Part shown: positions 10,069-21,289 of the stretch, one piece after another
Layout of the letters: each line of letters begins with the position of its first letter
Position numbering within the stretch: position 1 is the first letter of the stretch
Source: Carposina sasakii
Lineage: Eukaryota; Arthropoda; Insecta; Lepidoptera; Carposinidae
DNA: 64,000 nucleotides
Assembly (NCBI GenBank): GCA_014607495.2
Contig: CP053161.1
Coordinates: 3,161,615-3,225,614 of the forward strand
Direction of reading: 5' to 3'
Position numbers and translations under genes: made by a program
Notes under the pieces: generated by a model
The model's input: the letters and a program-made list of their open reading frames with translations, nothing else
Told to the model about the DNA's origin: nothing
Database searches by the model: none

Positions 10069-10247
10069 TTAAGTGTGATGGTCAGAATCAACCATATCGG
10101 TCAATCGGCTATCTACGAAGGCAACATGACGATTACGTTGCATAACTTGCATACCGTCCGGGAATTCGTACTTGTCCTAGGTTGCCCCACTGTTTGTTCT
10201 AAGCTATGTTATGTACTCATATGGGCTATAATTCAAAGTTTATATCT

Positions 10248-10505
10248 TCTTCTTCTTCAGCCTATTGCAGTCCACTGCTGGACATAGGCCTCCCCTGGGG
10301 CACGCCACAAGGCTACTGCCACAGGGGGGTTTTGTCCATAGTCACCACGCTGGGCAGGCGGGTTGGTGACCGCAGTGTGATTTTCGGACTATGTTGTCAG
10401 TACGGGAGGCGCTGCTGCCAACCCCCGGAAACCCTTAATCGCCTCGTACGATACCCACGGGCAGGCAGGGGTGGTACAAACTCTACTCTGCCGGCACCAC
10501 GCGGC
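10248..10505 (-). mobile_element. SINE B, full length
   Basis: Flanked by an 8-bp duplication TTATATCT (10240-10247, 10506-10513). The minus strand reads from GCCGCGTGGTGCCGGCAGAG to a CTGAAGAAGAAGA tail. Sub-type with TTGCCTGCCCG-like head and CCGAAAATCACACTGCGG body, as at 4185 and 53998. The 110-codon plus-strand frame across it is a by-product. Confidence 0.9.
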
Positions 10506-10513
10506 TTATATCT

Positions 10514-11370
10514 GATAAGTTGGTCACACATCTTGTGACCTATATTATTTTATGCATCAAAGAAACTCCTATTATTTACATTGACAACCTTAATTGAACA
10601 AACGGATAGCGTTTATCACAAGGCGATACAACCTTTTGACGGAAACTTCCACCATTGAGTGGGAAGTTCCCGAAGTGGGAGATAAAAGTTTCATCTCAGC
10701 CCAATCTACCGCCTCATACATACTGCATGAGGCTTTTGGAGGCCTGTGTCATAGTAAACATGAGAAGCAGAAGGTTTGCAGTTACCTAATATACGCATAC
10801 ACTGCTAGTTTCTCATCGCAAAGATTAGAAATTTAACGCTTTTTAGACATTTATAATAAGATAATAACAGGTTATGGTAGTTTGTATGAGGACGTTTCTT
10901 TAATGCCGATAATGCAATACACGTAGTACGTTATCAGAGGGGTGGTTTTCTACACATCAAAGAAAACAGAAGAATTTTACTTTAATCTTAAAATATAATT
11001 TGTCATACAATACATAATCAGGTATGTTACATATATAAATGATATTAGATATGACAGTAAGATTTGCAATGCGTTACCAATCCAAATTTGTGCGACCTTG
11101 GGTTTGCTATTTCAAATCTCTTGTACTTTCCCAGTGTAGGTATATGAGGTCACTATATTTATCCAATATTTATGTTTGTGTAAAGAATATCAAACATGTG
11201 CAAGTGGCAAATACAATATTAATAAAAAATAGGCATTATCCTTGCATAAGATACTATTGCCATACTGTGTGTTCGTTACTCTACGACAATAATATGATTG
11301 GTCTACCGCAGATCGGCTCGTTATTAACTTATAACCTGTTACATATAACTTACTGGGAGTTAAAATAATC
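10514..11370. other. no gene recognised
   Basis: Plus-strand frames of 80 (10594-10836) and 109 codons (11039-11368) occur here. Their compositions look random (many C, Y, I; no domain pattern) and I see no splice or repeat context, so I do not call them genes. Confidence 0.4.
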
Positions 11371-11371
11371 T

Positions 11372-11637
11372 TCTATACTGCTCTGGGAGTGAAAAAAAAA
11401 GTATAATACTACAGCTGTTTCTCTTCCCGGGCATACTGTACTAGTTAGTAGAGGGACAAGAGGGTCTTGGTGTTTTGTAGGCGATGGGCTGACCACCTGT
11501 CACTACTAACCGAACTTGTACATCTCAACTATACCCTCAAAATTGGTCAGAAGTGGCACCATGTGGTTCTATCGGCCCTTGGTGCTCTGCCTACCCCGTA
11601 AGGGATAAAGGCGTGATTATATGTATGTATGTATGTA
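11372..11637 (+). mobile_element. retroposon C, full length
   Basis: Begins CTGCTCTGGGAGTG with an A-run, then CTCTTCCCGGGCATACTGTA, GGCGATGGGCTGACCACCTG, GCCTACCCCGTAAGGGATAA and a (TATG)n tail. Copies at 20754 and 40197 have 10-12 bp target duplications, so the family is retroposed. I see no clear tRNA, 5S or 7SL head. Confidence 0.8.
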
Positions 11638-11720
11638 AAATATTGTATAGTTTTCATATGTTGACCAAAAGGCGAACATATTTGTTCACACACGAAGTCA
11701 TATCTTAATGTGATCCTAGT

Positions 11721-11973
11721 CATCATCAGCCTATTACAGTCCACTGCTGGACGTAGGCCTCCCCCGGGGCACGCCACAAGACTGTCATGGGGGGTATTTG
11801 CTCATAGTCACCACGCTGGGCAGGCGGGTTGGTGACCGCAGTTTGTATTTTGGACTATGTTGTCAACACGGGAGGCGCTGCTGCCCACCTCCCGGAAACC
11901 CTTAATCGCCTTGTACGATACCCACGGGCAGACGTGGGGTGGTACGAATTCTACTCTGCCGGCACCACGCGGC
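11721..11973 (-). mobile_element. SINE B, left arm of inverted pair
   Basis: Full-length copy on the minus strand, from GCCGCGTGGTGCCGGCAGAG to the GGCTGATGATG tail. It shares variants (ATGAGCAAA, CATGACAGT, GACTGTAATA) with the plus-strand copy 18 bp away that most other copies lack. Confidence 0.85.
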
Positions 11974-11990
11974 AAATTTTATATAAAAAG

Positions 11991-12211
11991 CACCACCCAA
12001 TGTCTGCACGTGGGTATCGTAAGAGGCTTCTAAGGGTTTCCGGGAGGTGGGCAGCGCCTCCCGTGTTGACAACATAGTCCGAAAATCACACAGCAGTCAC
12101 CAACCGGCCTGCCCAACGTGGTAACTATGAGCAAAAGCCCCCTATGACAGTAAACTTGTGGCGTTGCTTAGGGGAGGCCGGAGGCCTACGTCCAGCAGTG
12201 GACTGTAATAT
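11991..12211 (+). mobile_element. SINE B, right arm of inverted pair
   Basis: Lacks the first ~30 bp of the head; runs from CACCACCCAATGTCTGCACG to GTCCAGCAGTGGACTGTAAT. A small duplication (GGCCGGAGGCC) lies near 12176-12186. With 11721-11973 it can form a hairpin of ~200 bp. Confidence 0.85.
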
Positions 12212-13741
12212 ATGATCCAATTTTCAATAAACGACATAGTGAAAAAATGTCCATACACAATATTCAATACATAAAGGGTCCATATCACTTAAAAGCAGCG
12301 ATAAATAATGTAGCAAAGGCCCGTGAGGACCCGAGTCACCGTCGGGATGAAGCTGCTCGTCATTCATTACTGGACGGAAAGGGCGCCCTCAAATATGAAT
12401 GAGTTGTTAAACCGCAATGGAGCGAAAAGGCCGGTACGTGGAGATTTTTACTTACGAAGGTCTAGAGACAAATGCGTTTATAGTAAGGGTTGTCACTTAC
12501 AATTTATAAGCAGGTTTATCGTCGTTTTCATAGCAATATTATGACTTTCTTCAAGCTATGGGTACTTTTTCTTTTTTGTTTATTTACATACATGAATAAA
12601 TAACTTTGTATTTAAATATTACTTATGCTGCAAGCTAGTGGGTACGCATATATCTGAACAGGACATTATAATAAATCTATGTTTTGCTAAAATGACATAG
12701 GTTTGGGGGCTCTGGGATTTTACTGCATAAGAGATTGACAAACGGAAAATCTGGCCTTATTTCTGTAATATAATTGAATTTTTTGTTTGAAGACTACTAA
12801 CATTAGGTTTAAAGTACTGTATACTAACAATAAGGGCTAGTATTGCCTGAATATAATAAATAAATTAAACTAAAATTCTAGAAGATACTAATATGGAGAA
12901 GAACTACTTTCTTAGATATATACTGCGACGATCTATGATAAACAGGCCATGAGAGTCAGGTTGGTCGGCCTTAGATAGCTTCAAATAAAATCAGTACAAT
13001 ATAGGTATTATTGAAAAGATGTAAGTTACACCACTTTAGAAAAAAAAAACTTAAAAAGCGATGAGCAGGACGTCGGTGGACATCCAATGGGCCGGTCAAA
13101 GAGATCACAAGTTACAGTGCGCCTTTGCTAAATAATAAATTCATACGATGAATTCATAAAACGGTCGAAAAGTCTCGAAATTACAAGGAAAACCTCATAA
13201 AACACAGCATTACGAGCAACTAAAGACGACAGAATTTCATTACGCTGGATACATAATTAATGAACTATATTCAGAAATTAGAATATTAATGGAATTACAA
13301 GACATTCACGTTTTAGGCTACCTACTACAGAGTTATAAGATATAAGAGTAATAATTTACAAAATATTTTTTTTACGGTTGCTTACTTACTGGACTTGACA
13401 CGTTACCTAGTAATTTTAGTTCCCGTGGGAATTTAGGAAAGCGGAAAGTGGAAAATAGCCTTTGTCACTCTCACGGATAAGACGAATCTAATGATGCGCG
13501 TAATCTCAAATACGACACAAAGAAATATACAATAACGATACACTCTAAAACATAGCTCAGTCGGGTAATAAAAATGAATCCCTACATATCTTGATAAGTG
13601 CGAAATTCGGATTATGATGCACATCCTACTTCGTTAACCTTAGAGACCTGAAACTTTAAGAGTGTTTTTTGTATGATCTAGGTATCCTATAAATAATATA
13701 TTTCCGAAATTCTATAATTAAGTAAAAATAGCCACAACCAT
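12212..13741. other. no gene recognised
   Basis: The only notable frame is 12323-12544 (73 codons, plus strand, basic, with GAKRPVRGDFYLRRSRDK). It has no recognised family and no supporting context. Confidence 0.4.
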
Positions 13742-13900
13742 GCCGCGTGGTACCGGCAGAGTAGAGTTTGTACCACCCTTGCCTACCCGTGGATATCGTA
13801 CGAGGCGATTAAGGATTAAGGGAGGGATTAAGAGTAAGGTATTGACAACATAGTCCGAAAATCACACTGCGGTCACCAACCCAGACTGCAATAGGCTGAA
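13742..13900 (+). mobile_element. SINE B, internally deleted
   Basis: Head GCCGCGTGGTACCGGCAGAG and the CACTGCGGTCACCAACCC body are present, then it jumps directly to AGACTGCAATAGGCTGAAG, so ~100 bp of the 3' half is missing. Confidence 0.85.
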
Positions 13901-14448
13901 GCCACAACCACGCATTCACGTTTATTAATTTTATTAAAACACCTACACAGGTAGGTACATAGCTTTATATTCAAATGTTCGTTAAAAACACCGACTTCTG
14001 TATGTTCAATTAATTTATTCCACTTACTACTCGCAGACATGCCTTCTCGTTTATATTTAAGTGTTACCTGTAACAAAAATAGAAATGTTTATTTAAAAAA
14101 AATTATAAGCAGGTACTTCATAATTATTTTTGCACAGCTATTGAAATAAAAATCTTTGTTATTTTGTCTGAAGAGGCAATCCAATTAGAGAAAAATAATA
14201 ATTATATTCCTAATGCCATTTAGAAATCTCTTAACATAAATATTTTTCATACGCTCCGCTTATTAATTATAAGATCAAAGTAACAAGCCAAAGTACAGCT
14301 GCGATATGTTTTTTCTTTTATTATAAACTTCAAGTGCTTTCCTTTCCTTCAACATATTAAAATCAGGTGGACAATACAAAATATTGGCTCAATACAATAT
14401 TTAGAATGGAAAAGCTTAATTCACATATACGTACTTTGTAATCTATAC
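13901..14448. other. no gene recognised
   Basis: AT-rich, nothing recognised. Confidence 0.45.
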
Positions 14449-14790
14449 AGGGTTTATTTTAAAACATCAATAACCTCGCAAGACTAAGTAGCTACCATCA
14501 TAAACAACATTTGTTCTACGAGTTTTGATAATTTGTCACATTTTACTTTCATACAAAAATAAATATCAATTTAATATTATCTCTGAATGTTTTTAAGTCT
14601 GTACATAAAAGAGGTGCGCGCGCGATCGCTCGCCTCAACCTTCTACGAATGGAACATAGACTTACAAATGCCACGACAGTGCAATAAAAGCTTGGAAAAT
14701 CATTTTTAATTAATGTATTGAGTTATGATAAAACTAGTAGAACAAATGCTATTGTTTATGATTTTAGCTTTCTAGTCATGTGAGGTTATT
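14449..14790. mobile_element. foldback MITE
   Basis: Arms at about 14465-14540 and 14700-14780 are imperfect reverse complements: AATAACCTC, CATCATAAACAACATTTGTT with CTACGAGTTTTGATAA, against their inverses. The left end is TACAGGGTTTATTTTAAAAC; the matching right terminus is eroded. The centre holds GTGCGCGCGCGATCGCTCGC. Confidence 0.7.
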
Positions 14791-15212
14791 ATGTTTATTA
14801 AGTTATAACTTATTAAGTATATATAACAATATAATGTCATACTGTAACGCTGGGCTTATTTACTCTTACATCATTAAATTAGAAAACAGACATTATAAAT
14901 TAATAGGTACCTTAGATTAATGTTTGGAAATAACTATTAAAGAATAGAATAGAATTTCTTTATTTTGAAATTTTCTGAAGTTTCAAGTGACAAAATCAGC
15001 TTGCCGAGAACAATACTTGTCCGCAGCTTGTACGGCAGTCTGTGGGCAGGCTAACACCTTTGTCTGTCTGTCCGTCTCGCACGACTGCGGCGTAGTTTAC
15101 AGAACCGGATTAGCATGTTACGTTGCTAGGATAGAGCTTAGCAAGCTTGATAGGTCGGACAGTTGCTAATTTTCGAAATACACCCACTTTCACTGAGTCT
15201 ATCACGTAGAGA
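14791..15212. other. no gene recognised
   Basis: A 60-codon plus-strand frame at 14987-15169 is short and cysteine-rich, with no recognised motif. Confidence 0.4.
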
Positions 15213-16037
15213 ATGTATATGTCGTGGCCATATTGTAAAATTGATCATTTCATGAAATGGTCGAGCATTTCATGAAGTGGCCAATTCAATTTGACCAGAT
15301 CGTTAAATCGTCTACATTTCACGATTTTGTCATCCACGTTTGGTCAAATCGTATTAACAGGGTGTCCATAAAATCCGAATGTGGTAAGAGCTTATATAAA
15401 TAATATATACCGTACACCATATATAAGTATACCATAAGGTATGATGGTATGATTTTTTTTGCTATTATTTATGTGATATTTTCACAATATAATATTTAAA
15501 AACATAAAAGACTTTACAAAAGCGATTCGCATCTGGCACATCGCCGGACGCTGCCTGGGCACGCTCGCTCTGCTCGCTCGGCTCGTGCGTCATTTGTCAT
15601 AGTCTAACCTAACCTAACCTATCGTAATCTAAGGTTTTTGTTTAACAATATTATTATAAACCACCATTAAGTCTAATATACATTATACAATATAACACAC
15701 TATCCGTGAACTTCTTCTGCATAGTCACCCTACTCTCTTTAATTTGTTTTATAACCTAAAAAGAAAAATCCGCCATCTTCACACATAAATAAAACGCGCG
15801 CAGCGCCTCTACCGGTGATTGATGTAACTATTTTACGATATGATCTTGACCACTTCATGAAATGATCGGGCGTTTAGTTGCCCATATCGAGAAACGATTT
15901 TTATCATCGATCTGCCCAAACCATATCATGATGTGGCCAATAGACAGTTGAACTTTTCATGAAATGCGATCATTTCATGAAATGCTCGACCATTTCATGA
16001 AATGATCAATTCTACGATATGGCCACGACATATACAT
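15213..16037. mobile_element. inverted-repeat element with palindromic subterminal repeats
   Basis: Ends ATGTATATGTCGTGGCC and GGCCACGACATATACAT are perfect inverted repeats of 17 bp, and similarity continues inward. The palindrome CATTTCATGAAATG or close variants occurs about twice at the left (15247-15285) and four or five times at the right (15850-16010). Subterminal repeats of this kind usually bind transposase. The middle has a GC-rich CTCGCTCTGCTCGCTCGGCT stretch and a short CCTAA run. No open frame. I cannot assign a superfamily or a target duplication. Confidence 0.75.
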
Positions 16038-16983
16038 GTGAAGCCCTTTTTGAAAATTTTTTTTTTTTACTCTATGTATTTATTGTGTGTGCTAAGAGGG
16101 CCGATTCTTTTAATGGACATACATAGCCTATCTAAAGGATTAGATGCTGTTGTTCACTAAAACTTCTAGATAGAAACAGTATGAACTTTATCCTTCAGAT
16201 AAGGCACCTGACAGGAAAATCAGCCCTAAAAGAGATATCCAAACTAAGATATTTAGCTTCAAACAAATAGGTACTTATTGACTCAGACTAAACTATTTTA
16301 AGTTCAGCCGAATCCTCTCAAGATAAGGTCAGAAAAGATCTAAAACCAGCCTCATATATCAAAGTCTCAATAATCCTGTTGAGAACCCCTAGCGTTGCTA
16401 ACACACTTTGAAACCTAACCTAAACAAATCACCAGTTTGTTCGCGCCAAAACAGGGCACAGACTATATAAATCCCGTTTCTCCCGGACGGAGAAAAGTCA
16501 GCATCCCGCGGGAAATCACCGACGAACACAAATCTATTAGGCGCCCACAGACTATACGTATATATTTATTATTCGCAGACTATCAAGTGTACCGGTCCCG
16601 TTAAATTAAGAGGATAATATAGTGCGCAAAACATACATATAAAGCTATTGATGAATTATAGAGTGCCTACAGTTGTTCAGGATAAATAATGTGTGTCGCA
16701 AAATATCGGAAACCTTCGTACAATACTCGTTTAAAAAAAATCAATTAATCTTAAAAACACCTCTTAATTTCAAATGAATCGTGATATAATGCAGTAATGC
16801 AGGTAATGTTAACTGTATAGTTAGCTGAAAACTTTATATATAGTTGCATGTTTAAACTAATTTATATATAATGAAATATCTAACTAGTACTACTGGGTAC
16901 ATTTGTATATTGTAATGCTCACCATCCTCAAAGTGCCGAAAAGTGTGCGTAATTTGCACACTCACTGTACATATGTCAAAGTA
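16038..16983. other. no gene recognised; weak TATA-like site
   Basis: CTATATAAAT at 16463-16472 lies 36 bp before a TCAG at 16498-16501, which is longer than the usual TATA-to-initiator distance. No downstream coding frame or splice signal is recognised. Confidence 0.35.
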
Positions 16984-17231
16984 AGATAGATAAAGCTATA
17001 TATACCCTAACATAGTTATACGAAAGCGATTCATTACTATCTCACTATCTCACTAACTCACTTTTCGGCGGATCCGAATCTGGCAATATAGGTTAGAAGA
17101 ATGATTTCTTCGGTGTTAAGATTACATGTTTAAGTTTAAAGACGATAACTATATTCCTAGTGAGATAGTAATGAATAACTATGTTACGGTATATCCCTAG
17201 GGATATAACTATATTACGGCTTTATCTATCT
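16984..17231. mobile_element. MITE with TA flanks
   Basis: AGATAGATAAAGC at the left and GCTTTATCTATCT (17219-17231) at the right are inverted, with TA outside on each side. Inner blocks TTCATTACTATCTCACTA and TAGTGAGATAGTAATGAAT are inverted too. Fits a Tc1/mariner-type MITE. Confidence 0.7.
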
Positions 17232-18325
17232 TATTGCGACACACACAGTCTCACGTGATACTACTTATCGCTGCTTTCTCTATATTTTTATTGCATAATC
17301 GAAAAACTTAAAAAAAATCCAAGTTTACCTTCTGCCATTACTTAGGCTGTATCTCGACAGGAAAGATGGCGCAGAGATTATGTCAAATAGGTAATTTACA
17401 ACCAAAAGTTTTATTGCCTCTCTTGGAAACCACAACACTCGCGAAGGTGAGAAAATAACGAAAGAGCTATATTAAAATGGAGGTTTGCGAAAAACCTATT
17501 TATATTTTAATAGTTTGCCTAGAGAGGCTGCATGTTAACACGGGCTTTCCTGCGATAATATCGTTAAGGTGGAAACTCAAATATTCAAAACTTTTCCTGA
17601 TGCAATATTTAGTTTAGCAACTTTTTATTAGTTTCGCTTTAAGCTACTAGTTGATATGTCAATGTACTTTACACCTATATAAAACGACATATTTATTGTG
17701 TTAATGTGAAAAAAAAAACTTGTTTAAAATTTACTCGGATTTATAAAACTTATTTAAATCTGTTCAATAAATATTGTACGCATTATTGAATAACCTACTT
17801 TACAATATCAAACAATTAATCAATACAGAAGCAAGAGTAACAAACAAATCGCTCAAAAATAGTATATAAGTATTTTTACAACAAAAACTGTACATATACA
17901 GTACAAATAACGAAACCTTATTCAATCGATGCAAAATAAAATTAATCCGAAATAAACTATATGTACCTCATTTTTATTTAGAAATAGAAAGAATCCGAAA
18001 GAACAAAATCAGGTTTTTATTATGCACAGTTTTGTGTATTATTATCATCAATAGTTCCTAAAGAGGTTTCTACTCAATTCAATAGTACCTACTCAAAGTT
18101 TGCACTATAAAAAACCTAAAGAAGCTGATTTCGCAAACACCAAAACTGAACTTTTTAGCAGGATACATCAATATGTTTACAAACAATGCTTCTTTGAAAA
18201 TAGGATTTCTATCTTAAAAAAAAAACGGGTATAGAATAGGCCATTCAAGATCAAACGATACAAAGTGAATTACACAATACAACACTCGTACCCTCTGATA
18301 CCAAATAGCTGACAAATTGAAAATT
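17232..18325. other. no gene recognised
   Basis: AT-rich; nothing recognised in either strand. Confidence 0.4.
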
Positions 18326-18329
18326 TAAT

Positions 18330-18450
18330 CCAATCACCGAATTCCACGTCGCGGGCCCCGAAATGTGATTGGCTGAATTAGTCGCGCACTTGTAAAGCTA
18401 TTGGCTGGAATATTCGTGTACACATGCATGCCTCGATGCTGATTGGCTCG
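18330..18450. promoter_or_regulatory. cluster of CCAAT boxes
   Basis: CCAAT at 18330-18334, then ATTGG at 18368, 18400 and 18442, the last three each followed by CT. The stretch is locally GC-rich (CGTCGCGGGCCCCG). CCAAT boxes bind NF-Y in animals. Whether this drives a transcript is inference, and no gene is seen alongside. Confidence 0.35.
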
Positions 18451-18529
18451 TGCCGTGTTAAGCGGCCGAGAGCACATCGTGTTTTGATGAAAATTCCGAT
18501 ATGAACTTTCAAAATTGAATTTATTTTTC

Positions 18530-18739
18530 ACTAGCCGCAGCCCACGGCTTCGCCCGCGTGAGAGTGCATTACTCCCGTGCGAAGCCGGGGCGGGTCCCTA
18601 GTTATACATTAAAAACCTTCCTCGTGAATCACTCTTTGTATTTAAAAAACCGCATCAAAATCCGTTCCCTAGTTTGAAAGATCTGAGCATACATAGGGAC
18701 AGACAGTGGCAAGCGACTTTGTTTTATAATATGTAGTGA
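18530..18739 (-). mobile_element. Helitron (Lep1-like), compact
   Basis: Minus strand: A, then TCACTACATATTATAAAAC at the start and CGCGGGCGAAGCCGTGGGCT-type 3' sequence ending CTAG, then T. A-T target and TC/CTAG ends fit Helitrons. GC-rich 3' part. Confidence 0.75.
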
Positions 18740-18904
18740 TGAATGATTAAGTACTTAAGAAGAGAATTTCGTTTGGAGTACATACATGTTTTTTTATACG
18801 TATCTACATCTGTGATGTCTATAACACAGGTTATTCTGTACTCACTAGAGATAAACTTAATACTAAACTATAGTTTTTACAAGTAAAAACGCTATTTTTT
18901 TCAT

Positions 18905-20050
18905 CATTTACAGCCCTGAGAAGTCCACTGTGGCCTCCCCCAACAACCTCCACTCCGACCGGTCGGAAGCAGCCTATCCAACCGACGCCCGCAACCTTCA
19001 TTCCACCTCGCGGGTGGCCTTCCCATTCTATACGTGGTATCCACTCTAGAACTTTCCGACTCCATCGGCCATCAGTCTTCGAGCTACGCCCATTGATTCA
19101 GCTTGCTGGACCGTTCAGCTATGCCGGTGATCTTTGTACGTTGTGGTTGATTCTCATTTCTGATTCGATCACGAACAGAGAGATCATCGCTCGCTGTGCG
19201 ATCCTGACTTTTTTATGAGGCAAAGTTAGAGACCTAGTACTCCGCACCGTAGGTCATCACCGGCAGCACGCACTGGTTGAATACCTTCGTTCTGGGGTAT
19301 CTTTCTGTTTCCCGAACGCTGCCCAGCCGAGTTGGATTCGCCGAGTTACCTCCTTCTCAAAGTTGGACTTACCTAGTTTGACTCTGTCCCAGGTAAACAT
19401 ACTCGTCCAACAACTTCAAGCATATACAGGAGTGGGCGGCACATAATATCTTCGTCTTGTCCATATCTTCAGGCCCACCTGTTGGGAGACTCGAGGGACA
19501 ATTGTGCTTAGATCCTTCAGATTCTGCCAACTGTCGTCTGCGAACCGAAGGTGTTAAGCCGAGTTTTCCATTCGAGAAGCTTAAAGGCGTCTTCCACGGG
19601 TGCATTGGTGAAGAGCTTCGGAGAAATGTCTCCTTGTCTCACTCCCCTCTGCAAAGAAATCGGCTCAGTGCTCCGCTCCTGTACTCGTACCGACATGGTG
19701 GCATTGCTGTATAAACACTTCAGCACTTCGAATAAATATGGCCGTGGAGAGACCGCAACACTGCCCATGTCTCGACTCAAAGGCCTTATAGTCCACGAAC
19801 GCTACTGATTATACTCTTCCGTTTTTTATATGTCTGCCGTAGCGTGTGGATATGATCTATGTACTAAACCCTTTTCGGAAACCGGCTTGATCGGGAGTGG
19901 AAGTCAAACATAACCCTTCTCTTATTTTCTTCAAAGGCTTGATCGCCTTTTTTAAAGAACAGCACCACCACACTTCTGCTTTCCGGCGTTACGCCTTCGA
20001 CAACGGAATTGAAGAGCCTTTGGAGGACCTTCACCGAATTATCCTAATTT
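18905..20050 (-). pseudogene. RTE-type LINE reverse transcriptase, broken
   Basis: The minus strand encodes the 3' part of a non-LTR reverse transcriptase of the kind annotated as endonuclease-reverse transcriptase in moths. In order: SRSVVVLFFKKGD (near 19940-19990), AGFRKG (19880), AFVDYKAFES (motif A, ~19775-19805), RGVRQGDISPKLFT (motif B, ~19620-19665), HLRFADD (motif C, ~19533-19552), DMDKTKI and YVYLGQ (~19395-19470), FNQCVLPVMTYGAE (~19240-19290), then GRPPARW near 18990-19020. Motif order is intact, but every motif or two lies in a different frame, and ~100 residues are missing between the KKGD block and AGFRKG. The endonuclease domain is absent. It is non-functional, with no intact start. 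RTE assignment rests on RGVRQGD...FADD and the tail. Confidence 0.85.
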
Positions 20051-20069
20051 CAATTCTGAACATCAAACT

Positions 20070-20185
20070 TAAAATAGACCTAGTAGTATCTGTTCCTTTC
20101 TGTCTCAGCCATTTATATTAATAATAGAGAGGGACAAAGAAACTAATGTTAAGTTTATGTTTACGGGTGACGGTTTGAATCGCCA
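20070..20185. repeat. dispersed repeat, relative at 9735
   Basis: CAGCCATTTATATTAATAAT, GAGAGGGACAAAGAAACTAA, then TTTACGGGTGACGG, inverted relative to 9735-9855. Class unknown. Confidence 0.4.
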
Positions 20186-20497
20186 TAATAACCATTTACT
20201 TTATCCATACTGAGATATGTCAGTCAGTAAACATAACCCTTCTCTTATTTAATTGCTATACAAACCGAATTATCCTAATTTCAATTCCGAACCTTGAATA
20301 TTCTAAATAGGGCAATTAGAAGTGAGAACGAAGCCATTTCAGATATTACACACATTACAGAATAAACACACACACGGAATATTAATGACAACACACACAC
20401 GTGACGTACATACATGTGTGTGTTTTATTCCAAATCGATTTAGAAAAGACATTTTAGCTTATAATATTGTTGTATTTGTGCCCGAAAAGCGGCGGTA
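20186..20497. other. no gene; duplicated words of the LINE junction
   Basis: At 20231-20300 the words CATAACCCTTCTCTTATTT and ACCGAATTATCCTAATTTC recur. Both also flank the KKGD block of the RTE pseudogene (about 19909-19927 and 20033-20051). An AC-rich microsatellite lies at 20347-20420. Confidence 0.55.
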
Positions 20498-20575
20498 GGC
20501 TCACCACTTACTATGTGGGACTTAATAGACTTACCGGTGAAAAGTGGGCCTGTGACTATATGTATGTATGTTCGT
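20498..20575 (+). repeat. 3' tail fragment of a TATG-tailed repeat
   Basis: GGCGGTAGGCTCACCACTTA through GTGGGCCTGTGACTATATGT and a short (TATG)n. It resembles the end of family C only in the TATG tail, so it is probably another retroposon sharing that tail type. Confidence 0.4.
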
Positions 20576-20753
20576 AAAGATATTTAATATAACAAAAGCT
20601 TTTTCCTGCATTATTGAGATATACAATTAAATAATATTAAATAACACAACACAGTGAGATTTATTCTTTGAAACATTTATTGTACCAAACAGAATAAGTA
20701 ATAGCGTGAATCCGAACTTTTTTGTAAAATAGTTTGGTAGAATTTGTTGTTAC

Positions 20754-21019
20754 ATACATACATACATATAATCACGCCTTCATCCCTTACGGGGTAGGCA
20801 GAGCACCAAGGGCCGACAGAACTACATTGTGCCACTTCTGACCAATTTTGAGGGTATAGTTGAGATGTACAAGTTCGGTTAGTAGTGACAGGTGGTCAGC
20901 CCATCGCCTACAAAACACCAAGACCCTTTTGTCCCTCTACTGACTTGTATAGTATGTCCGGGAAGAGAAACAGCTGTTGTGTTATACTTTTTTTTTCACT
21001 CCCAGAGCAGAATAGAATA
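20754..21019 (-). mobile_element. retroposon C, full length
   Basis: A 12-bp target duplication ATTTGTTGTTAC (20742-20753 and 21020-21031) flanks it. The minus strand reads CTGCTCTGGGAGTG to CGTGATTATATG plus a (TATG)n tail. It defines both ends of the family. Confidence 0.85.
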
Positions 21020-21289
21020 ATTTGTTGTTACGAGTATTATTTTAGAAAAATCGGGTTAATAATATAAAAGTGAGATAGAGGTTCAATAAATTATTACCTT
21101 CTAACAAATTGTTTACATTAATAAAATTTTTGAGAATATTTGAGTTTACTGCACTTCGATTTGGAATAACAGGCCCTGAGATATTTGCCAAATCAGGTTC
21201 GATGAGGGTATAATAAAGATAACGAGCCGCCGGCGGCAGCTTTGATCACGAAATGACTTGAATAACAAATATCACGATTTTATATAATA

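Noticed and set aside
10206..10538. 110-codon plus-strand open frame
   Set aside because: It runs antisense through a SINE B copy; the same translation recurs in other B copies (for example 58887-59105).
15600..15630. Insect telomere repeat (CCTAA)n
   Set aside because: Only about three units, inside a transposon-like element; too short to mark a telomere.
16463..16501. TATA-box promoter
   Set aside because: TATA to TCAG spacing is 36 bp, no coding or splice context follows, and such words are frequent in AT-rich DNA.
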